Positions 61,992-64,000 of a DNA stretch of 64,000 nucleotides are shown here, piece by piece. The notes below the pieces were generated by a model, which saw only the letters and a list, made by a program, of their open reading frames with translations, ran no database searches and was not told where the DNA came from. Each line of letters opens with the position of its first letter. The stretch's first letter is position 1. A program made the position numbers and the translations under genes. The stretch comes from Pedobacter sp. KBW06 (GTDB taxonomy: Bacteria > Bacteroidota > Bacteroidia > Sphingobacteriales > Sphingobacteriaceae), in NCBI RefSeq assembly GCF_003852525.1, contig NZ_QAJL01000002.1, forward strand, positions 604,460-668,459, in the 5' to 3' direction.

Positions 61992-62954
61992 ATGCAGTTT
62001 GATAACGATATAAAAGCCGTAGACGCATTACATCAATCGTACAAAGATATTAAGGCCGAGATCGGCAAAGTAGTCATTGGACAGGATGATGTTGTAAAAT
62101 CCGTTTTAATATCCATTTTCAGTAATGGTCATTGTTTACTCGTTGGGGTTCCCGGCCTGGCAAAGACCTTACTTGTTCAAACTGTGGCCAATGTCCTGGA
62201 CCTTAACTTTAACAGGATCCAGTTTACGCCCGACTTAATGCCCAGTGACATCATTGGTGCAGAAATACTTGGGGAAGACAGAAATTTCAAGTTCATTCCC
62301 GGACCCATATTTTCGAATATCATCCTTGCCGATGAGATCAACAGAACACCGCCCAAAACGCAGGCTGCCTTACTGGAAGCCATGCAGGAAAAAGCGGTAA
62401 CTGCGGCTGGTCAAAGACATATTTTACCCAATCCGTTCTTTGTCCTTGCCACACAGAATCCAATTGAGCAGGAAGGTACTTATCCACTTCCTGAAGCACA
62501 GTTAGACCGCTTCATGTTCAATGTACACCTGGACTACCCTTCTTTCGAGGAAGAGCTCACGATCGTCAAAAATACGACAAGCAATCAGGATGTTCAATTG
62601 AAAAAAATCATCAATGCACAGCAAATTCAGTATTTCCAGAAACTGGTAAGAAACATCCCTGTTGCAGACAATGTAGTAGAATATGCAGTTAAACTGGCCA
62701 CCAAAACCCGCCCGCATACGCCTTCTGCCACTGAAGACATCAATAAATACATCAGCTGGGGTGCAGGCCCGAGGGCTTCTCAGTTCCTGGTGATCGGTGC
62801 AAAATGTCATGCTGCAATATCTGGTAAGTATTCTCCTGACATTGAAGATGTACAAGCTGTTGCAGAAGCCATTTTACGCCACCGTATCGTGCGAAACTAT
62901 CGTGCTGAAGCCGAAGGCTTAAGTATTGAACAAATCATTAAAAATCTATATTAA
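61992..62954 (+). CDS. MoxR-family AAA+ ATPase
   Basis: A 320-residue cytosolic ATPase with Walker A GVPGLAKT (52-59), Walker B IILADEINRTPPKTQAALLEAMQE, sensor 1 VLATQNPIEQEGTYPLPEAQLDRF and the C-terminal lid segment ASQFLVIGAKCHAAISGKYSPDIEDV. MoxR proteins act as chaperones for metal insertion or complex assembly, usually beside von Willebrand A-domain genes; none follows here, since a terminator and a convergent gene end the operon. It lies 4 bases after the SurA-like gene. Confidence 0.93.
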   Translation: MQFDNDIKAVDALHQSYKDIKAEIGKVVIGQDDVVKSVLISIFSNGHCLLVGVPGLAKTLLVQTVANVLDLNFNRIQFTPDLMPSDIIGAEILGEDRNFKFIPGPIFSNIILADEINRTPPKTQAALLEAMQEKAVTAAGQRHILPNPFFVLATQNPIEQEGTYPLPEAQLDRFMFNVHLDYPSFEEELTIVKNTTSNQDVQLKKIINAQQIQYFQKLVRNIPVADNVVEYAVKLATKTRPHTPSATEDINKYISWGAGPRASQFLVIGAKCHAAISGKYSPDIEDVQAVAEAILRHRIVRNYRAEAEGLSIEQIIKNLY

Positions 62955-62984
62955 TCTGACAGCAGGTTAAAACAAATACTAAGT

Positions 62985-63016
62985 AAAAGGGCCTTGAAAA
63001 AATTCAAGGCCCTTTT
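62985..63016. terminator. Bidirectional terminator between the MoxR gene and the GDPD-like gene
   Basis: A perfect 14-bp stem (62985-62998 with 63003-63016, loop AAAA) lies 18 bases before the end of the convergent gene. The flanks are A-rich on one side and T-rich on the other. Confidence 0.88.
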
Positions 63017-63033
63017 ACTTTTATACAGAAATC

Positions 63034-63918
63034 TTACTGCTCCAGAAGTTCCGCCTTAAACAAGTTCGGATAGTCAGTCACAATGCCATCCACACCAAGA
63101 TCAATCAGGTATTTCATCTGTTTTGTCGAGTTAACCGTCCATGGAATGATCTTAATTCCCGCGGCATGACAACGGTCTACCAGACCTTTACCTACCAGTA
63201 CAGAATACGGGCTATATACCGTAGGGTTAAATCCCAACTCCTGAATGTTATTCTCAAAATCTTCTTTTTCATCAATCAGTAAAGCCGTTTTGATCTTGGG
63301 ATAATGCTCGTGCAGGTACTGGAGTGTGCGGACATCAAAAGATTGAATCGTAACCCTTTTTTCCATTTTCTTTCTCTTTACCACGTCCATGATCAGGTCT
63401 ACAAATTCTGCAGGTTCCGGCTGGAACTCATTGTCTCCTTTAGGAATGGTCTTCGTTTCTATGCTGTAATTTGGCTTCGCCAGTCGATTTATTTTCACGT
63501 AGCTTTCCACAGAATCAATCGTTTCTTCCAACAAAGGCTTATAAGCTTTGAATTTTTGCTGTCCAGGAAACCGGTTATGTACCTTACTTCCTACATCATA
63601 CTTTTTCACATCCGCATAATCCATCTTATAGATATTGTGCTTTTTCTGATCCTTTAAGCTGATTTCCTTTCCGTCTGGTTTCAGACTAATCTCCGAATTG
63701 AAATAAGGTTCCTGAGAAAGTACCACCTGCTTATCCTTCGATATCACCGCATTCATAATTAAGGTATTTACGCCCAGATCCAGGGCCTTAATCATTCCCG
63801 GAATCGTATTCTCAGGCATGATCCCCCGAGCGCCTCTCTGCCCCTGCAAATCGAATTTCTGGGCCTGACTTTGGAAAGCCAGCATAGTGGCTGCAACGAA
63901 TAGTATACTTTTCTTCAT
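63034..63918 (-). CDS. Glycerophosphodiesterase-like protein without catalytic residues (pseudoenzyme)
   Basis: A 294-residue exported protein (signal peptide ending FQSQAQ). It aligns along its whole length with the intact GDPD at 16200-17111 (RGxMPENTIP; YAxxKxxDxGSKxxxxFPxQxKxK; IQSFDxRTLQxLHxxYPKxKTxLL; IKIIPWTVNSTKQM; GVDGIVTDYPNLF). All core catalytic positions differ: His to Gln27, Glu to Ile54, Asp to Asn56, His to Gln69 (Arg28 is kept). It therefore cannot work as a normal GDPD and may bind a ligand or protein instead. There is no frameshift or stop, so it is a conserved-looking gene, not a decayed one. Confidence 0.85.
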   Translation of the reverse strand: MKKSILFVAATMLAFQSQAQKFDLQGQRGARGIMPENTIPGMIKALDLGVNTLIMNAVISKDKQVVLSQEPYFNSEISLKPDGKEISLKDQKKHNIYKMDYADVKKYDVGSKVHNRFPGQQKFKAYKPLLEETIDSVESYVKINRLAKPNYSIETKTIPKGDNEFQPEPAEFVDLIMDVVKRKKMEKRVTIQSFDVRTLQYLHEHYPKIKTALLIDEKEDFENNIQELGFNPTVYSPYSVLVGKGLVDRCHAAGIKIIPWTVNSTKQMKYLIDLGVDGIVTDYPNLFKAELLEQ

Positions 63919-64000
63919 AAATGTCTTTGTTTACCATTGATAACGGGAATAACTACAAATCCTTATCCCGGATTAATACAGCAATAGCATATAAAAAAAG

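Overview
The window looks like chromosome of a Bacteroidota bacterium of the Sphingobacteriaceae, most likely Pedobacter or a close relative (inferred from protein character only). Supporting signs are a SusC/SusD-type uptake locus, TAnnTTTG-type promoter elements in front of many genes, few Shine-Dalgarno sequences, bacillithiol-pathway proteins, an exosortase N locus and many small lipoproteins. I saw no rRNA, tRNA, CRISPR array or insertion sequence. Genes are densely packed, and several convergent pairs overlap at their 3' ends.

Region 1 (1-13694, all minus strand) is a starch/maltodextrin utilisation locus. From upstream to downstream it holds a LacI-type regulator, SusC and SusD homologues, two small surface or periplasmic proteins, a SusE-like lipoprotein, a GH13 maltodextrinase, beta-phosphoglucomutase, GH65 maltose phosphorylase and the start of a second GH13 enzyme. 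Together they can bind and import maltodextrin, cut it to maltose, phosphorolyse the maltose and turn beta-glucose-1-phosphate into glucose-6-phosphate. A perfect CG-centred palindrome (12444-12457) between the regulator and susC is the best candidate operator.

Region 2 (13880-18747) holds a front-end type fatty-acid desaturase, an SGNH hydrolase, a glycerophosphodiesterase divergent from a DeoR-type regulator, and an orphan PhoU-like DUF47 protein.

Region 3 (18769-25017) is the most distinctive part. It encodes a small membrane protein, a winged-helix regulator, CreD, a membrane-anchored VIT-domain protein ending in a PEP-type sorting signal, and an exosortase of the XrtN type. Two near-identical palindromes (TACTTTG-N5-CAAAGTA) sit just upstream of the two transcription units, which suggests that the small regulator controls its own pair and the creD-VIT-xrtN operon.

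Region 4 (24988-49852) is mostly housekeeping: M28 peptidase, polyprenyl synthase, YpdA, persulfide dioxygenase-rhodanese, asparaginase, TatD, two FKBP isomerases, NrnA, Ndk, DciA/RecF, lumazine synthase, YtxJ, OsmC, lipoyl synthase, an ECF sigma/anti-sigma pair, a NAD(P)HX dehydratase without its usual epimerase half, UvrA, a flavin/2Fe-2S reductase and a lytic transglycosylase. Two small lipoprotein genes (37255-37434 and 40332-40451) are easy to miss.

Region 5 (50004-63918) holds a pseudouridine synthase with a long ten-residue-repeat N-terminus, a lactonase, BshA, TilS, an OstA-like protein, RdgB, a parvulin-less SurA-like mini-protein next to a full SurA-like isomerase, a MoxR ATPase, and a glycerophosphodiesterase homologue that has lost all its catalytic residues. 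BshA, YpdA and YtxJ together point to bacillithiol as the low-molecular-weight thiol.
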